Source: Methylobacterium sp. J-078
GTDB taxonomy: Bacteria; Pseudomonadota; Alphaproteobacteria; Rhizobiales; Beijerinckiaceae
Length of the DNA stretch: 64,000 bases
Assembly (NCBI RefSeq): GCF_022829285.1
Contig: NZ_JAKSYI010000081.1
Location: 1-64,000 of the forward strand
Direction: 5' to 3'
Numbering within the stretch: position 1 is the first letter of the stretch; each line of letters opens with the position of its first letter. A program made the translations under genes and the position numbers. Under the pieces are notes generated by a model. The model had not been told where the DNA came from. It made no database searches and was given only the letters and a program-made list of their open reading frames with translations. Of this stretch, positions 26,124 to 36,341 are shown piece after piece.

Positions 26124-27176
26124 TCACCGGGCGGCCTCCACGGCCTCCCGCGCCGCCCGGTGATCCTCCGCCGTCGCCTCGGGCGCCTCCTGCAGGCGCG
26201 GGGCCCGGTCCGTCCGGTACAGGCTGATCAGGATCGGGAAATGGTCCGACTGGATGTGGGGCAGCCGCTCGATCCGGCCGAGGAGGAAGTCGTCGCTGAA
26301 GAAGACGTGGTCGAGGGGCCAGCGCAGCAGCGGCCACTTTGCGTTGAAGGTCGGGTAGAGGCCGCGCCCGATGCGGGGATCGAGGAGCCCGCTGATCCGC
26401 TGGAACAGGTCGTTGGTCTTCGACCAGGCGACGTCGTTGAGGTCGCCCGCCACCACTGCCGGGCGCCCGTCCGCCGCCACCTCGCGGGCCACCATCACGA
26501 GTTCGGCGTCGCGCGGGGCGCTGCTCTGCCCGGGATGGGGCGGGCGCGGATGCACGCCGAAGAAGGTGAAGGTCTGCCCCGAGCGCAGGGTCACGCCCGC
26601 CCGCACGGAGGGCACGTCGTCCTCCAGGAGGAAGCGCACCTGCGGGTCGGTCAGGGGGAGCTTCGAATAGAACATCAGCCCGTAGGTGTTGTCCTGCGGC
26701 TGGGCCACCACGTGGGGATAGCGCGCCCGCAGGGGTTCCAGGGCCTCGGCCCAGGCCGCGTCGGTCTCGACGAGCAGGAGGAGGTCGGGGTCCTGCGCGG
26801 CGACGAGGTCGAGGATGGGGCCGTAGCTGCGGTTCGATTCGAGGACGTTGGCGATCAGGATCGAGACCCCGGCCTCGGTGCGGCAGGCCCCCGCCTCGGC
26901 CGCGACCGCCTGCGGCGAGACCAGCCGCGTGAACGGGTAGATGCACGCCACCTGGTAGGCTAGGGCTGCCAGGAGGGCCGCGGCGAGCGTCAGCCCCGCG
27001 GCGTCGCGGGCGACCAGGACGAGGCCCAGGATCACCGGCACGATCAGGGCCGCGATCTGCAATCGCGGAAAGTCGAAGGTGCGGATGAAGCCGGAATTGC
27101 TGGGAACGAACGGCAGCAGCGTCGCCACCGCGAGGAGCACCCCGGTGGCCTTGAGGCCGATCGCCATCCACGTCAT
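26124..27176 (-). CDS. Membrane-anchored endonuclease/exonuclease/phosphatase-family protein
   Basis: A 350-residue protein with three N-terminal transmembrane helices (up to residue 85), then an EEP (DNase I-like) domain. Core motifs are ILIANVLESNR, LLLVETDAAW, FTFFGVHPRPP, VAGDLNDVAWSKTND and a final SDHFPIL. The Asn, Glu, Asp and His residues are the usual metal and catalytic set. The substrate (phospholipid, nucleic acid or phosphate ester) is unknown. The start at 27176 has GGAG 7 bases ahead; the open frame to 27566 is an antisense shadow of the pentapeptide gene's leader. Confidence 0.82.
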   Translation of the reverse strand: MTWMAIGLKATGVLLAVATLLPFVPSNSGFIRTFDFPRLQIAALIVPVILGLVLVARDAAGLTLAAALLAALAYQVACIYPFTRLVSPQAVAAEAGACRTEAGVSILIANVLESNRSYGPILDLVAAQDPDLLLLVETDAAWAEALEPLRARYPHVVAQPQDNTYGLMFYSKLPLTDPQVRFLLEDDVPSVRAGVTLRSGQTFTFFGVHPRPPHPGQSSAPRDAELVMVAREVAADGRPAVVAGDLNDVAWSKTNDLFQRISGLLDPRIGRGLYPTFNAKWPLLRWPLDHVFFSDDFLLGRIERLPHIQSDHFPILISLYRTDRAPRLQEAPEATAEDHRAAREAVEAAR

Positions 27177-27226
27177 CGCCGCACTCCGCTCCCCACGCCG
27201 TCGCCGGCACGTCGTGGCCAAGCTTC

Positions 27227-27262
27227 GTGAAACGTCCAGTCCTGGTGAAACGTCCAGTCCTG
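27227..27262. repeat. 18-bp tandem repeat, two copies plus a degenerate third
   Basis: GTGAAACGTCCAGTCCTG occurs twice in succession, followed by a degenerate third copy starting at 27263. It lies between the divergent EEP and pentapeptide genes, just upstream of the latter's probable promoter region. It is not coding in the annotated starts. Confidence 0.75.
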
Positions 27263-27334
27263 GCGAAAAGTCCGAGGCCTTCGCAACGCCCGGCATCCCG
27301 GATTGTGCCCGCCCCGCGCGGCCGGAATCGCCCC

Positions 27335-28705
27335 ATGGCGCCTGAAACGCCGGCGGACACGGGGACCGCGCAGGCCCGGGCCGACGCCTTCCTCGTGGGC
27401 CTCGAGGCCGGCGCACCCTTCGTGGCGGGCGAGGGCCTGGATCTCGGGGGCCTGAACCTCGGGCGCGAGGCGCTCGCGGCGCGGCTCGGCGCGGGGGAGG
27501 CGCCCCCCTGGTGGGACGCCAAGCAGACCGGCCTCGCCCTCGCGGGGGCCGACCTCGCCGAGGCACACCTGGAAGATACCGACCTCTCGGGCGCCAACCT
27601 CTCGGGGGCGAGCCTGGCGGGCGTGCTCGGCCGCTCGGCGCACTTTGCCGGGGCGACCGTCGAGGAGGCCAGCTTCGCGGGCGCCGACCTCAGCGGCGCC
27701 CGCTTCACCGGGATCGCCGGCGGCGAGGCCAATTTCGACGACGCCATGCTGGAGGACGCGCATTTCGGTGGCGCCGCCATGCGCTTCGCCAAGCTCCGCC
27801 GCGCCCTCCTGGACGGGGCCAACTTCGACGGCGCCGATCTCTGGGGCGCCGACTTCACCGGGGCGGACGCCGACTACACGCATTTCCGCGGCGCCCGCCT
27901 GGACGAGGTCAAGCTCGTGGGCGTCAACCTCACCTACGCGGATTTCGAGGGCGCCAGCCTGAAGAAGACGCAGCTCGGCGGCGCGCGCCTGCGGGGTGCC
28001 AACTTCACGGGCGTGAAGCTCGACGGCGCCAACCTGTCGGAGGCGGACCTCTCCGAGACCAGCCTCGTGCGCCTCAACCTCTCCACCTGCGACCTGCGCC
28101 ACGCGCGCTTCGCCGGGGCTTGGCTCAACGGTACCCGGATGCGGGTGGACCAGCTCGGCGGCGCGGTGGGCGAGGAGGTCGCCCGCGACTACCCGGCCGC
28201 CCAGGCGAGCTACCTCGCCCTGGAGCAGAACTTCAAGAGCATCGGCAGCCAGGATGCGGCGAGCTGGGCCTACAAGCGCGGGCGCCGGATGGGCCGGCTC
28301 CACGCCGGCGCCCAGGCCCGCGCCGCCTGGGAGGCCCGCTCCGGGCCCGACCTCGCCCGGCACGGCTACCAGTGGGTCGCCGACCGCTTCGTGGAATGGC
28401 TCTGCGACTACGGCGAGAGCCTGTCGCGCATCGCCCGCGCCTTCGTCATCCTCATCTTCGTGTTCGCGGGCCTCTACGGCCTCACCGGCGGCCTCATCCC
28501 CGAGGGCGGCGACGGCCGGGCGACCTACAACCCCCTCGACCTCGTGAGCTACAGCGCCCTCAACATGATGACGGCCAACCCGCCCGAGATCGGCGTCAAG
28601 CCGGTGGGCCGCGTCACCAACCTGCTGGTGGGCATCGAGGGGGCGGCCGGCATCATCCTGATGGGCCTGTTCGGCTTCGTCCTCGGCAACCGCCTCCGGC
28701 GCTGA
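27335..28705 (+). CDS. Pentapeptide-repeat protein with channel-like C terminus
   Basis: A 456-residue protein. Residues about 60-270 form a right-handed quadrilateral beta-helix from A(D/N)LXX repeats (for example DLSGANLSGASL, FTGADLSGARFTG). A linker at 280-360 has an amphipathic helix. The C-terminal 90 residues have two transmembrane helices flanking a pore-like segment (YSALNMMTANPP) that lacks the TxGYGD filter. This architecture resembles pentapeptide-repeat potassium-channel-like proteins, but the filter is degenerate. The start at 27335 is chosen because the preceding residues are low complexity. Confidence 0.8.
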   Translation: MAPETPADTGTAQARADAFLVGLEAGAPFVAGEGLDLGGLNLGREALAARLGAGEAPPWWDAKQTGLALAGADLAEAHLEDTDLSGANLSGASLAGVLGRSAHFAGATVEEASFAGADLSGARFTGIAGGEANFDDAMLEDAHFGGAAMRFAKLRRALLDGANFDGADLWGADFTGADADYTHFRGARLDEVKLVGVNLTYADFEGASLKKTQLGGARLRGANFTGVKLDGANLSEADLSETSLVRLNLSTCDLRHARFAGAWLNGTRMRVDQLGGAVGEEVARDYPAAQASYLALEQNFKSIGSQDAASWAYKRGRRMGRLHAGAQARAAWEARSGPDLARHGYQWVADRFVEWLCDYGESLSRIARAFVILIFVFAGLYGLTGGLIPEGGDGRATYNPLDLVSYSALNMMTANPPEIGVKPVGRVTNLLVGIEGAAGIILMGLFGFVLGNRLRR

Positions 28706-28719
28706 TCGCACCCTCCGCC

Positions 28720-29490
28720 ATGCCCCCGCTCAGCGCACGCCTCTCCGGCCTCTACGAAGGCTCGACCGACCGCGCCCACCGCTTCCGCTACGGCCTCCTC
28801 GTCTTCGACATCGGCACGGTGGTCTGGGTCGTGGCGACCTCGTTCCTGCCGCGCCACGCCTGGATCGAGGGGGTCGACGTGGCCCTGGGCCTCGTCGTGC
28901 TCCTCGATTTCCTGGCCCGCCTCGCCATCAGCCGGGACCGGTTCGGCGAGTTCCGGCACCTCTCGACCTGGGCCGACATCGCCGCGGTGGTGTCGTTCCT
29001 CGCGCCCGTGGTCGGGGAGGGGGTCGGCTTCCTGCGCATCCTGCGGACCCTGCGCCTGCTGCGGACCTACCAGCTCCTCGACCGGATGCGCGCCGACAGC
29101 GCTTTCTTCCGCGACAACGAGGACGCGATCCTGGCGGGCACCAACCTGGCGGTCTTCGTCTTCGTGATGACCGGGATCGTCTACGCCACCCAGCACGGCA
29201 GCAACCCGGCGATCGGCAACGCCGTCGACGCGCTCTACTTCACCGTGACCTCCCTGACGACCACCGGCTACGGCGACATCACCCTGCCGGGCACCTCCGG
29301 CCGCCTCATCTCGGTGGCGGTGATGATCTTCGGGGTGACGCTGTTCCTGCGCCTCGCCCAGGTCCTGTTCCGGCCGCCCAAGGTGCGGTTTCCCTGCCCG
29401 GCCTGCGGCCTCCAGCGCCACGAGGCCGATGCCGTCCACTGCAAGGCCTGCGGCACCCGCCTCGCCATCCCGGACGAGGGCAGCGATTGA
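28720..29490 (+). CDS. Voltage-gated potassium channel with C-terminal zinc ribbon
   Basis: A 256-residue six-transmembrane channel. S4 is LRILRTLRLLRTYQLL, with arginines every third position for voltage sensing. The selectivity filter TTTGYGD lies at residues 180-186 between S5 and S6. The C-terminal tail has CPACG and CKACG (Cys226, 229, 241, 244), a zinc ribbon. The gene starts 14 bases after the pentapeptide-repeat gene and is very probably cotranscribed; the pair may form a mixed or modulated channel. Confidence 0.88.
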   Translation: MPPLSARLSGLYEGSTDRAHRFRYGLLVFDIGTVVWVVATSFLPRHAWIEGVDVALGLVVLLDFLARLAISRDRFGEFRHLSTWADIAAVVSFLAPVVGEGVGFLRILRTLRLLRTYQLLDRMRADSAFFRDNEDAILAGTNLAVFVFVMTGIVYATQHGSNPAIGNAVDALYFTVTSLTTTGYGDITLPGTSGRLISVAVMIFGVTLFLRLAQVLFRPPKVRFPCPACGLQRHEADAVHCKACGTRLAIPDEGSD

Positions 29491-29668
29491 GGCGGCCCCG
29501 CTGCGGCGATGAACGGAACCGGGGCCGGCGCGTTTGCGAAGGTCGGGGCGCGCGGCCCGCCATGACGGGCCGGAGCGGAACCTGTTCCGCCAACGATCTC
29601 CCCGCGCGAAATCTCCCTGCCCAAAATCTTCACTGCCCCGTGACGTCGAACCCCGTGAACCGCATCAC

Positions 29669-32653
29669 ATGACCAGCGCGCCCCCGACCGCCACCGCCCG
29701 AGGCTGGCGCAAGCCCCGCCTGCTCGCCGGCCTGCCGAGTTCGCCCCTGGCGCTGGTGCTGATCGGCGTCGCGGTGGCGGCGGGGCTGGGCAATTACTTC
29801 GCCGGCGAGGCGAGCCGCGCCGAGGGCGCGCGCCAGCACGACATCCTCACCCAGAGCGACCGCCTGCTCGCCAACATGGTCGAGCTGGAGACCGGGATGC
29901 GCGGCTTCGTGCTGCTCGGGGAGGAGGTCTATCTCGAACCCTACGACGCCGCCCAGAGCACCATCGACGGCCAGTTGAGCGCCATCGACGACCTGACCCG
30001 CGGCATGGATGCCGAGGCTCCCCGGCACATCGGCGCCCTGCGCGGCGCCGTCGAGGCCAAGCGCACCTATGCCGCCCGCGTGATCGAACTGCGCCGGGCG
30101 CAGGGCTACGATCCGGCCGTGGCGCTCGTCCGAACGGGGGAGGGCAAGAGCACCATGGACGCGGTGCGTGCGGCGGCCCGGGACGTGCAGGCCCATGCCA
30201 ACGCCGTCCTGGCAGCGAGCGAGCGCTGGGACCGGGCCCTCTCCCTCGTTCTCTCGCTGGTCTCGATCGCCTCGGCGCTCGGCGCCGTTGGGCTCCTCGG
30301 GCGCCTCGCCTTCGTGCGCCGGCGTGACGAGCAGCGCACGGCCGCGCTCCTCGACGGAGTCTTCGCCAATGCTCCCGTGGGCCTCGGGTTCCTCGATCGC
30401 GACCTGACGATCCAGCACATGAACCGGGCGCTCGCCACCATGAACGAGCGCGGCTTCGGGGCCGATCTCGGCGCGCCGATCTGGGCGAACGTGCCCATGC
30501 TCCAGGAACTGCTGATCCCGAAGCTCAGGGCGGCCCGCGACGAGGGCCTGGTGACCACCAACGTCGACGTGGCGGTGCCGACGCCGAGCGCCCCGCGCGG
30601 GGTGCGCCACTTCCAGATGAGCTTCTATCCCTTGCGCGGGCGCTCCGGCGGCGCCGGGGCGGGCCGGGTCCAGGCCGACGGCGTCGGGCTCGTGGTCTCC
30701 GACGAGACCCTGCGCAAGCTCTCCGAGGAGCGCATGCGCCACAGCGAGGAGCGCTTCCGCTCGCTGACCGAGGCCACCACCGCCATCGTCTGGACGACGA
30801 ATCCTGAGGGCACGATGGAGCCGACCCCCTCGGAATGGACGCGTTTCACCGGCCAGGCGCCCCAGGAAGCCGCCGGAGCCGGCTGGCTGGAGGCGATCCA
30901 CCCGGAGGACCGCTCCCGCACCGGCGCGGCCTGGCTTCGGGCCCTGGAGACCCTGTCGCCCTACGAGATCGAGCACCGCGTCCGGCGCCAGGACGGCGTG
31001 TGGCGGATCATGTCGGCCCGCGCGGTCCCGATCCTGGAGGAGACCGGCAGCATCCGCGAATGGGTGGGCACTCATTCCGACATCACCGCCCGCCGGGAGG
31101 CCGAACTCGCCCTGGAGGCCGCCAAGGAAGCGGCCGAGGAGGCCAACCGCGCGAAGAGCCAGTTCCTGGCCAACATGAGCCACGAGCTGCGCACTCCGCT
31201 CTCGGCGGTGATCGGCTATTCGGAGATGCTGCAGGAGGAGATCGAGGACCTGGGCGAAGAGAGCCTGCTCGTCGACATGCGCAAGATCGAGGCGAATGCC
31301 CGCCACCTGCTCGGCCTCATCAACGACGTCCTCGACCTCTCGAAGATCGAGGCCGAGCGCATGGAGATCTACGCCGAGGTCTTCCCCGTCGCCGAGACCG
31401 TGCGCGATGTCGCCGCCACCGTGGAGACACTGGTCGACAAGAAGGGCAACGCCCTCGCCCTGGAGATGGCCGACGGGCTCGGAGAGGCGCGGACCGACCA
31501 GACCAAGCTGCGCCAGTGCCTCATCAATCTCCTCAGCAACGCGGCCAAGTTCACCGAAGGCGGCCGCATCGTGCTGGCGGTCTCGCGCGCGTCGCGCGAC
31601 GGAGTCGACTGGCTCACCTTCCGGGTCACCGACACGGGCATCGGCATGAACGCCGAGCAGCAGGCCAAGCTGTTCCAGCGCTTCACGCAAGCCGACGCCT
31701 CCACGACGCGGCGCTTCGGCGGCACGGGCCTGGGCCTGGCCATCACCCGTGCCTTCGCCGAGATGCTCGGCGGGCGCATCGAGGTGGAGAGCCAGGAGGG
31801 GACCGGCACCACCTTCACCCTGGCGGTCCCGGCGACCTACGTGCCCTCGGACCCGGCGGAGGGGAGCCACCACGACCACGACGCCCCGCACCCCAGCGGC
31901 GAGGTCCGGCCGAACCCCGGCGGCCACGTCCTCATCATCGACGACGACGCGGCCACCCGCGATCTCCTCGCCCGCTTCCTGGAGAAGGACGGCTTCACCG
32001 TCGCCACCGCCCGCGACGGGCGCGAGGGCGTCGAGCGGGCCCGCGAACTCCGACCCCGCGTCATCCTCCTCGACGTGACCATGCCGCGCATGGACGGCTG
32101 GTCGGTCCTGCGCACCCTGCGGGCCGACCCGGACCTCGGTGTGACCCCGATCATCATGGTGACGGTGCTCGACGAGCAGAACCTCGCCTTCTCGCTGGGG
32201 GCCACCGACTACCTCCAGAAGCCGATCGAGTGGAGCCAGCTCAGGTCGGCCATGGAGCGGTTCAAGCCCTCCGAGCACGAGGGGCCTGTGCTGATCATCG
32301 ACGACGATCCGGATGCCCGCGAGCGCCTGTCCGCGATGCTGACCCGCGAGGGCTGGCGCGTGGCCGCGGCCGAGAACGGCGTCGCCGGCCTGGAGGCGAC
32401 CGCGGCCAAGAAGCCCTGTCTCATCCTCCTCGACCTGATGATGCCCGAGATGGACGGCTTCGGCTTCCTGCGGGCGCTGCGCGAGCGGGCGGAGTGGCGC
32501 GACATCCCCGTCGTGGTGCTGACCGCCAAGGACATCACCGCCGACGACCGCAGGCGCCTGGCCGGGCGCGCCGACCGGGTGTTGCAGAAGGGCGGCCTGA
32601 GCCTGAACGATCTCGCCGAATCCCTGCGCCCGCTGGTGGCGCCCGGAGCCTGA
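29669..32653 (+). CDS. Hybrid sensor histidine kinase (CHASE3-PAS-PAS-HK-REC-REC)
   Basis: A 994-residue membrane sensor. A first transmembrane helix at about 26-45 and a second at 190-213 flank a CHASE3 periplasmic domain. Two PAS-like domains (about 225-345 and 360-475) precede the HisKA domain (His505 in MSHELRTP), the ATPase (N box [10 protein letters not shown] boxes DTGIGM and GGTGLGL) and two receiver domains with Asp802 (LLDVTMP) and Asp922 (LLDLMMP). No HPt domain or cognate output gene is adjacent, so its targets are unknown. The start at 29669 lacks a clear ribosome-binding site. Confidence 0.88.
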   Translation: MTSAPPTATARGWRKPRLLAGLPSSPLALVLIGVAVAAGLGNYFAGEASRAEGARQHDILTQSDRLLANMVELETGMRGFVLLGEEVYLEPYDAAQSTIDGQLSAIDDLTRGMDAEAPRHIGALRGAVEAKRTYAARVIELRRAQGYDPAVALVRTGEGKSTMDAVRAAARDVQAHANAVLAASERWDRALSLVLSLVSIASALGAVGLLGRLAFVRRRDEQRTAALLDGVFANAPVGLGFLDRDLTIQHMNRALATMNERGFGADLGAPIWANVPMLQELLIPKLRAARDEGLVTTNVDVAVPTPSAPRGVRHFQMSFYPLRGRSGGAGAGRVQADGVGLVVSDETLRKLSEERMRHSEERFRSLTEATTAIVWTTNPEGTMEPTPSEWTRFTGQAPQEAAGAGWLEAIHPEDRSRTGAAWLRALETLSPYEIEHRVRRQDGVWRIMSARAVPILEETGSIREWVGTHSDITARREAELALEAAKEAAEEANRAKSQFLANMSHELRTPLSAVIGYSEMLQEEIEDLGEESLLVDMRKIEANARHLLGLINDVLDLSKIEAERMEIYAEVFPVAETVRDVAATVETLVDKKGNALALEMADGLGEARTDQTKLRQCLINLLSNAAKFTEGGRIVLAVSRASRDGVDWLTFRVTDTGIGMNAEQQAKLFQRFTQADASTTRRFGGTGLGLAITRAFAEMLGGRIEVESQEGTGTTFTLAVPATYVPSDPAEGSHHDHDAPHPSGEVRPNPGGHVLIIDDDAATRDLLARFLEKDGFTVATARDGREGVERARELRPRVILLDVTMPRMDGWSVLRTLRADPDLGVTPIIMVTVLDEQNLAFSLGATDYLQKPIEWSQLRSAMERFKPSEHEGPVLIIDDDPDARERLSAMLTREGWRVAAAENGVAGLEATAAKKPCLILLDLMMPEMDGFGFLRALRERAEWRDIPVVVLTAKDITADDRRRLAGRADRVLQKGGLSLNDLAESLRPLVAPGA

Positions 32654-32726
32654 CGGCGGCGGGCCGGTAAGCGCCCCGAGCGCGCTTGCCGGCCTTCCTG
32701 ACCGGGCCTATAGCCCTGAACCCAGC

Positions 32727-33671
32727 ATGACAGCCGCGCCGCAACACTTCCCCCACCGGCACCTGCTCGGGATCGAGGGGCTCTCCCGACCCGACATCGA
32801 GGTCCTCCTCGACCGGGCGGAAGACGCCGTCGCGCTCTCGCGCCAGGTCGAGAAGAAGCGCACCACCCTGCGCGGCCGCACCCAGATCAACCTGTTCTTC
32901 GAGCCGTCCACGCGCACGCAAAGTTCCTTCGAACTCGCAGGCAAGCGGCTGGGCGCCGACGTCATGAACATGTCGGTGGCCTCCTCCTCGGTGAAGAAGG
33001 GCGAGACCCTGATCGACACCGCCGCGACGCTGAACGCCATGCGGCCCGACATCATCGTGGTGCGCCACCACGCGGCGGGCGCCGTGCATCTCCTCGCCCG
33101 CAAGGTCGATTGCGCCGTGGTCAATGCCGGCGACGGCGCCCACGAGCACCCGACCCAGGCGCTCCTCGACGCCCTAACCATCCGGCGCAACAAGGGTCGG
33201 ATCGAGGGCCTTCGGGTGGCGATCTGCGGCGACGTCCTGCACAGCCGCGTGGCCCGCTCGAACCTCATCCTGCTCCAGGCGCTGGGCGCGCGGGTGCGCA
33301 TCATCGGCCCCTCGACCCTGCTGCCCACCGGCATCGAGCGCTTCGGCGTCGAGGTCTTCACCGACATGCGAAAAGGCCTGGAGGGCTGCGACATCGTCAT
33401 GATGCTGCGCCTGCAGCGCGAGCGCATGAACGGCTCCTTCGTGCCCTCCGTGAAGGAGTATTTCCGCTATTTCGGCCTCGACGCCGACAAGCTGCGGATC
33501 GCCGCCCCCGACGCCCTGGTGATGCACCCGGGCCCGATGAACCGGGGCGTCGAGATCTCCTCCGAGATCGCCGACGGCGCCCAGTCGCTCATCCGCGAGC
33601 AGGTCGAGATGGGGGTCGCCGTGCGCATGGCGGTGCTGGAGGCGCTCGCGACGCACCTGCCGAACGCGTGA
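32727..33671 (+). CDS. pyrB: Aspartate carbamoyltransferase catalytic subunit
   Basis: PyrB joins carbamoyl phosphate with aspartate in pyrimidine synthesis. The 314-residue protein has the carbamoyl-phosphate site [13 protein letters not shown], the aspartate-loop area [16 protein letters not shown], and HPGPMNRG. Length and motif order are standard. No pyrI or pyrC is next to it; the stop lies 16 bases before the convergent toxin gene. Confidence 0.95.
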   Translation: MTAAPQHFPHRHLLGIEGLSRPDIEVLLDRAEDAVALSRQVEKKRTTLRGRTQINLFFEPSTRTQSSFELAGKRLGADVMNMSVASSSVKKGETLIDTAATLNAMRPDIIVVRHHAAGAVHLLARKVDCAVVNAGDGAHEHPTQALLDALTIRRNKGRIEGLRVAICGDVLHSRVARSNLILLQALGARVRIIGPSTLLPTGIERFGVEVFTDMRKGLEGCDIVMMLRLQRERMNGSFVPSVKEYFRYFGLDADKLRIAAPDALVMHPGPMNRGVEISSEIADGAQSLIREQVEMGVAVRMAVLEALATHLPNA

Positions 33672-33687
33672 GCCGATCGCCCCGGGC

Positions 33688-33987
33688 TCATTCCGGCGGG
33701 AACAGGATGGTCTCGTAGTCCCGGGCACCGTTAAGGATGTGCAGCACGTCGACGTGGTCGTCCTCGACACGGTAGAAGATCAGATAATCGCGATAGGGGC
33801 GGCGGCGGACACCGGACCGTTCGTAGCGCGGCACCAACGGGAAGCCGCGTGGCGCGTCCGCTAAGCGAAGACACCGGTCGAGGATTTCGTTGACGAAGCT
33901 CAGCGCCCGATCCGGATTGTCCAGAGCGATGAAGTCACCGATCCGTTCGAGATCCGCTTCGGCCGCATCGGTGATACGGACGATCAC
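33688..33987 (-). CDS. RelE/ParE-family toxin
   Basis: A 99-residue toxin of the RelE/ParE superfamily: IVRITDAAEADLERIGDFI at the start, then PLVPRYERSGVRRRPYRDYLI and FYRVEDDHVDVLHILNGAR. The C-terminal segment is typical of ParE, which poisons DNA gyrase, though the target cannot be decided from sequence. It overlaps the antitoxin gene by 4 bases, with the antitoxin first. Confidence 0.86.
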   Translation of the reverse strand: MIVRITDAAEADLERIGDFIALDNPDRALSFVNEILDRCLRLADAPRGFPLVPRYERSGVRRRPYRDYLIFYRVEDDHVDVLHILNGARDYETILFPPE

Positions 33988-34247
33988 GCCTCATCGGATT
34001 CCGGCAGAGCCCGATACTTCCCCGTGAGCCGCGCCGCGACATCCGAAATGGACTTGACCCGGTCGGCCTCGGCATCAGCCAATCCTCGAACGATCGCCGC
34101 GTCGAGAGTGGCGAGGCGCTTCTCGCGCTCCTCGATCAGACGTACGCCCTCCCGCAGCACGTCACTCCGCGACGGGTAACGACCGCTCTCGACGAGACCG
34201 GTCACGTAATGCTCAAGCTTCGCACCCAGGTTCGTACTGCCGGGCAT
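33984..34247 (-). CDS. ParD-like antitoxin (ribbon-helix-helix type)
   Basis: An 87-residue protein. The N terminus (NLGAKLEHYVTGLVESGRY) and SRSDVLREGVRLIEERE match ParD/CopG ribbon-helix-helix antitoxins, with a C-terminal tail for toxin binding. GAGGAG lies before ATG 34247. Such proteins bind their own promoter and, with the toxin, repress it conditionally. The pair interrupts the interval between pyrB and purN. Confidence 0.84.
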   Translation of the reverse strand: MPGSTNLGAKLEHYVTGLVESGRYPSRSDVLREGVRLIEEREKRLATLDAAIVRGLADAEADRVKSISDVAARLTGKYRALPESDEA

Positions 34248-34378
34248 GTGGACTCCTCGTTCCGGCCATATCATGCAGCCACGCAGCGCGGATGATCAAG
34301 GCTCTCCGTCGGCCGCAGCTCGAATCCGGCGTTCGCGGCAATTTCGACGGTGCCTCGCTCCCTGACGCAGCACCGGGC

Positions 34379-35035
34379 TCACAGGCTGAGCAGCGCCCCG
34401 TCCGCCGGCGGCACGTCGTCCGAAAACACCACCCGTTCCCCCTCCAGCCGCACGCGCCCGCCCGCGACCAGCGCCAGGGCCTGCGGATAGAGCCGGTGCT
34501 CCTGCACCAGGATGCGGGCGGCCAGCGCATCCGGATCGTCGCCGGGCAATACGGGCACGGCGGCCTGCGCGATGATCGGGCCGGCATCGAGCTCGGGCAC
34601 GACGTAGTGCACGGTGCAGCCGTGCAGGCGCACCCCGGCCTTCAGCGCCTGCGCGTGGGTGTGCACGCCCTTGAACAGCGGCAGCAGGGACGGGTGGATA
34701 TTGATCATCCGCCCCGCCCAGGCCTCGACGAAGCCGGTGGAGAAGATCCGCATGAAGCCGGCCAGGACCACGAGGTCGATGCCGGCCGCCGTGAGTTCGG
34801 CCTGGAGCGCCGCGTCGAAGGCCGACCGGCTCGGATAGGCCTTGTGGTCGAGGGCCAGCGTGGCGATGCCCCGCTCGGCCGCGAAGGCGAGACCCCCGGC
34901 CTCGGGGCGGTTGGACGCCACCAGCACGATTTCGGCCGGGAAGTCGGGGGCTGCCGCCGCCGCGATCAGCGAAGCCATGTTCGAGCCGCGCCCCGAGATC
35001 AGGATCGCGACCCGGGTCTTCCGCGAGGGCGCCAT
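34379..35035 (-). CDS. purN: Phosphoribosylglycinamide formyltransferase
   Basis: PurN transfers a formyl group from 10-formyltetrahydrofolate to GAR in purine synthesis. The 218-residue protein has VAILISGRGSNMASLI, AGFMRIFS, INIHPSLLPLFKG (catalytic His) and GCTVHYVVPELDAGPII. The start overlaps the purM stop (TGATG), so translation is coupled. Confidence 0.94.
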   Translation of the reverse strand: MAPSRKTRVAILISGRGSNMASLIAAAAAPDFPAEIVLVASNRPEAGGLAFAAERGIATLALDHKAYPSRSAFDAALQAELTAAGIDLVVLAGFMRIFSTGFVEAWAGRMINIHPSLLPLFKGVHTHAQALKAGVRLHGCTVHYVVPELDAGPIIAQAAVPVLPGDDPDALAARILVQEHRLYPQALALVAGGRVRLEGERVVFSDDVPPADGALLSL

Positions 35036-36102
35036 CAGAAGGCGAGCCGGCCTTCGAAGGTCACGGGATCGGCCCCGCGCGGGGTGATCCGGCCGAGGCG
35101 GACCGGGGAGGCGCCGCCGAGATCCAGGGCCTTCGACACGGCGCTGACGCTCTCGGGCGCCACCACCACCACCATGCCGATGCCGCAGTTGAAGGTGCGC
35201 AGCATTTCCGATTCGGCGACCCCGCCGACCTCCGAAAGCCAGCCGAAGACCGGCGGCGGAATGATCGCGTCGAGATCGATGCTGATGCCGACGCCGTCGG
35301 GCAGCACGCGGGGCAGGTTGTCGGGAAAGCCGCCGCCGGTGATGTGGGCCAGCGCCTTGATGCCGTCCGTGCTGCGCAGGGCGGCGAGCAGCGGCTTCAC
35401 GTAGATCTGGGTCGGCTCCAGCAGGGCCTCGCCGAGGGTCCGGGCGGGCTCGAAGGGCGCCGGGTCGTCGTAGGACAGGCCGCTCTTCTCGACGATGCGG
35501 CGCACCAGCGAGAAGCCGTTGGAATGCACGCCCGAGGAGGGCAGGCCCAGAACCACGTCGCCGGGCACGATGTTGCCGCGCGGCAGCAGGGTGCCGCGCT
35601 CGGCCGCGCCCACGCTGAAGCCGGCGAGATCGTAGTCGGCGCCGTCGTAGAGGCCGGGCATCTCGGCGGTCTCGCCCCCGATCAGCGCGCAGCCGGCGAG
35701 CCGGCACCCGGCCGCGATGCCGCGCACAATGTCGGCGCCGACCCCCGGCACCAGCTTGGCGGTGGCGAAGTAGTCGAGGAAGAACAGCGGCTCGGCGCCC
35801 TGCACGATGATGTCGTTGACGCACATCGCAACGAGGTCGATGCCGATCGTGTCGTGGCGGTTCGTCTCGATGGCGATCTTCACCTTGGTGCCGACGCCGT
35901 CGTTGGCCGCCACCAGGATCGGGTCCCGGAAGCCGGCGGCCTTGAGGTCGAACAGCCCGCCGAAGCCGCCGATCTCGGCATCCGCCCCCGGCCGGCGGGT
36001 GGCGCGCACCAGCGGCTTGATCGTCTCGACCATGGCGTTACCGGCATCGATGTCGACGCCCGCCTGCGCGTAGGTCATTCCGGTCTTGGGCTCGCCCGTC
36101 AT
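35035..36102 (-). CDS. purM: Phosphoribosylformylglycinamidine cyclo-ligase
   Basis: PurM closes the imidazole ring of AIR with ATP. The 355-residue protein shows the N-terminal [58 protein letters not shown] and [13 protein letters not shown] 36102 is preferred to GTG 36108 because GACGAGG lies 5 bases ahead. It forms an operon with purN. Confidence 0.95.
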   Translation of the reverse strand: MTGEPKTGMTYAQAGVDIDAGNAMVETIKPLVRATRRPGADAEIGGFGGLFDLKAAGFRDPILVAANDGVGTKVKIAIETNRHDTIGIDLVAMCVNDIIVQGAEPLFFLDYFATAKLVPGVGADIVRGIAAGCRLAGCALIGGETAEMPGLYDGADYDLAGFSVGAAERGTLLPRGNIVPGDVVLGLPSSGVHSNGFSLVRRIVEKSGLSYDDPAPFEPARTLGEALLEPTQIYVKPLLAALRSTDGIKALAHITGGGFPDNLPRVLPDGVGISIDLDAIIPPPVFGWLSEVGGVAESEMLRTFNCGIGMVVVVAPESVSAVSKALDLGGASPVRLGRITPRGADPVTFEGRLAF

Positions 36103-36274
36103 CGGCACCTCGTCTCAACGTCCTTCGATCGTTGCTCTAACGGGTCGCGTCGGTTCCGGCGAGTCGGGAATGACGCATGGCCGGGTCGACGCCTCGGCCC
36201 GGCCTCGCCGGCACCCGGGGCGGATCGCGGCCCGGAGGGCGTTTCGCGGCCCCGCAGCCTTGACCGTGCCGAGT

Positions 36275-36315
36275 CCCGTTCCCACTCTTGGAAGGCCCGT
36301 TCCCACTCTTGGAAC
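36275..36315. repeat. 21-bp tandem repeat, two copies
   Basis: CCCGTTCCCACTCTTGGAA occurs at 36275 and 36296. Each copy contains the inverted arms TTCC and GGAA. It lies about 30 bases before the AI-2E-family gene start, in the divergent region with purM, so it may influence the promoter. Confidence 0.75.
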
Positions 36316-36341
36316 CGGACGACGAAGAGCGAGGACGGCCG

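Noticed and set aside
26124-27566. Longer start of the EEP-family gene at 27566
   Set aside because: The extra 130 residues are Arg/Pro-rich and antisense to the pentapeptide-repeat gene; GGAG precedes the ATG at 27176.
29630-32278. 882-codon open frame antisense to the hybrid kinase
   Set aside because: Shadow of the kinase; composition typical of an antisense frame and no recognised domain.
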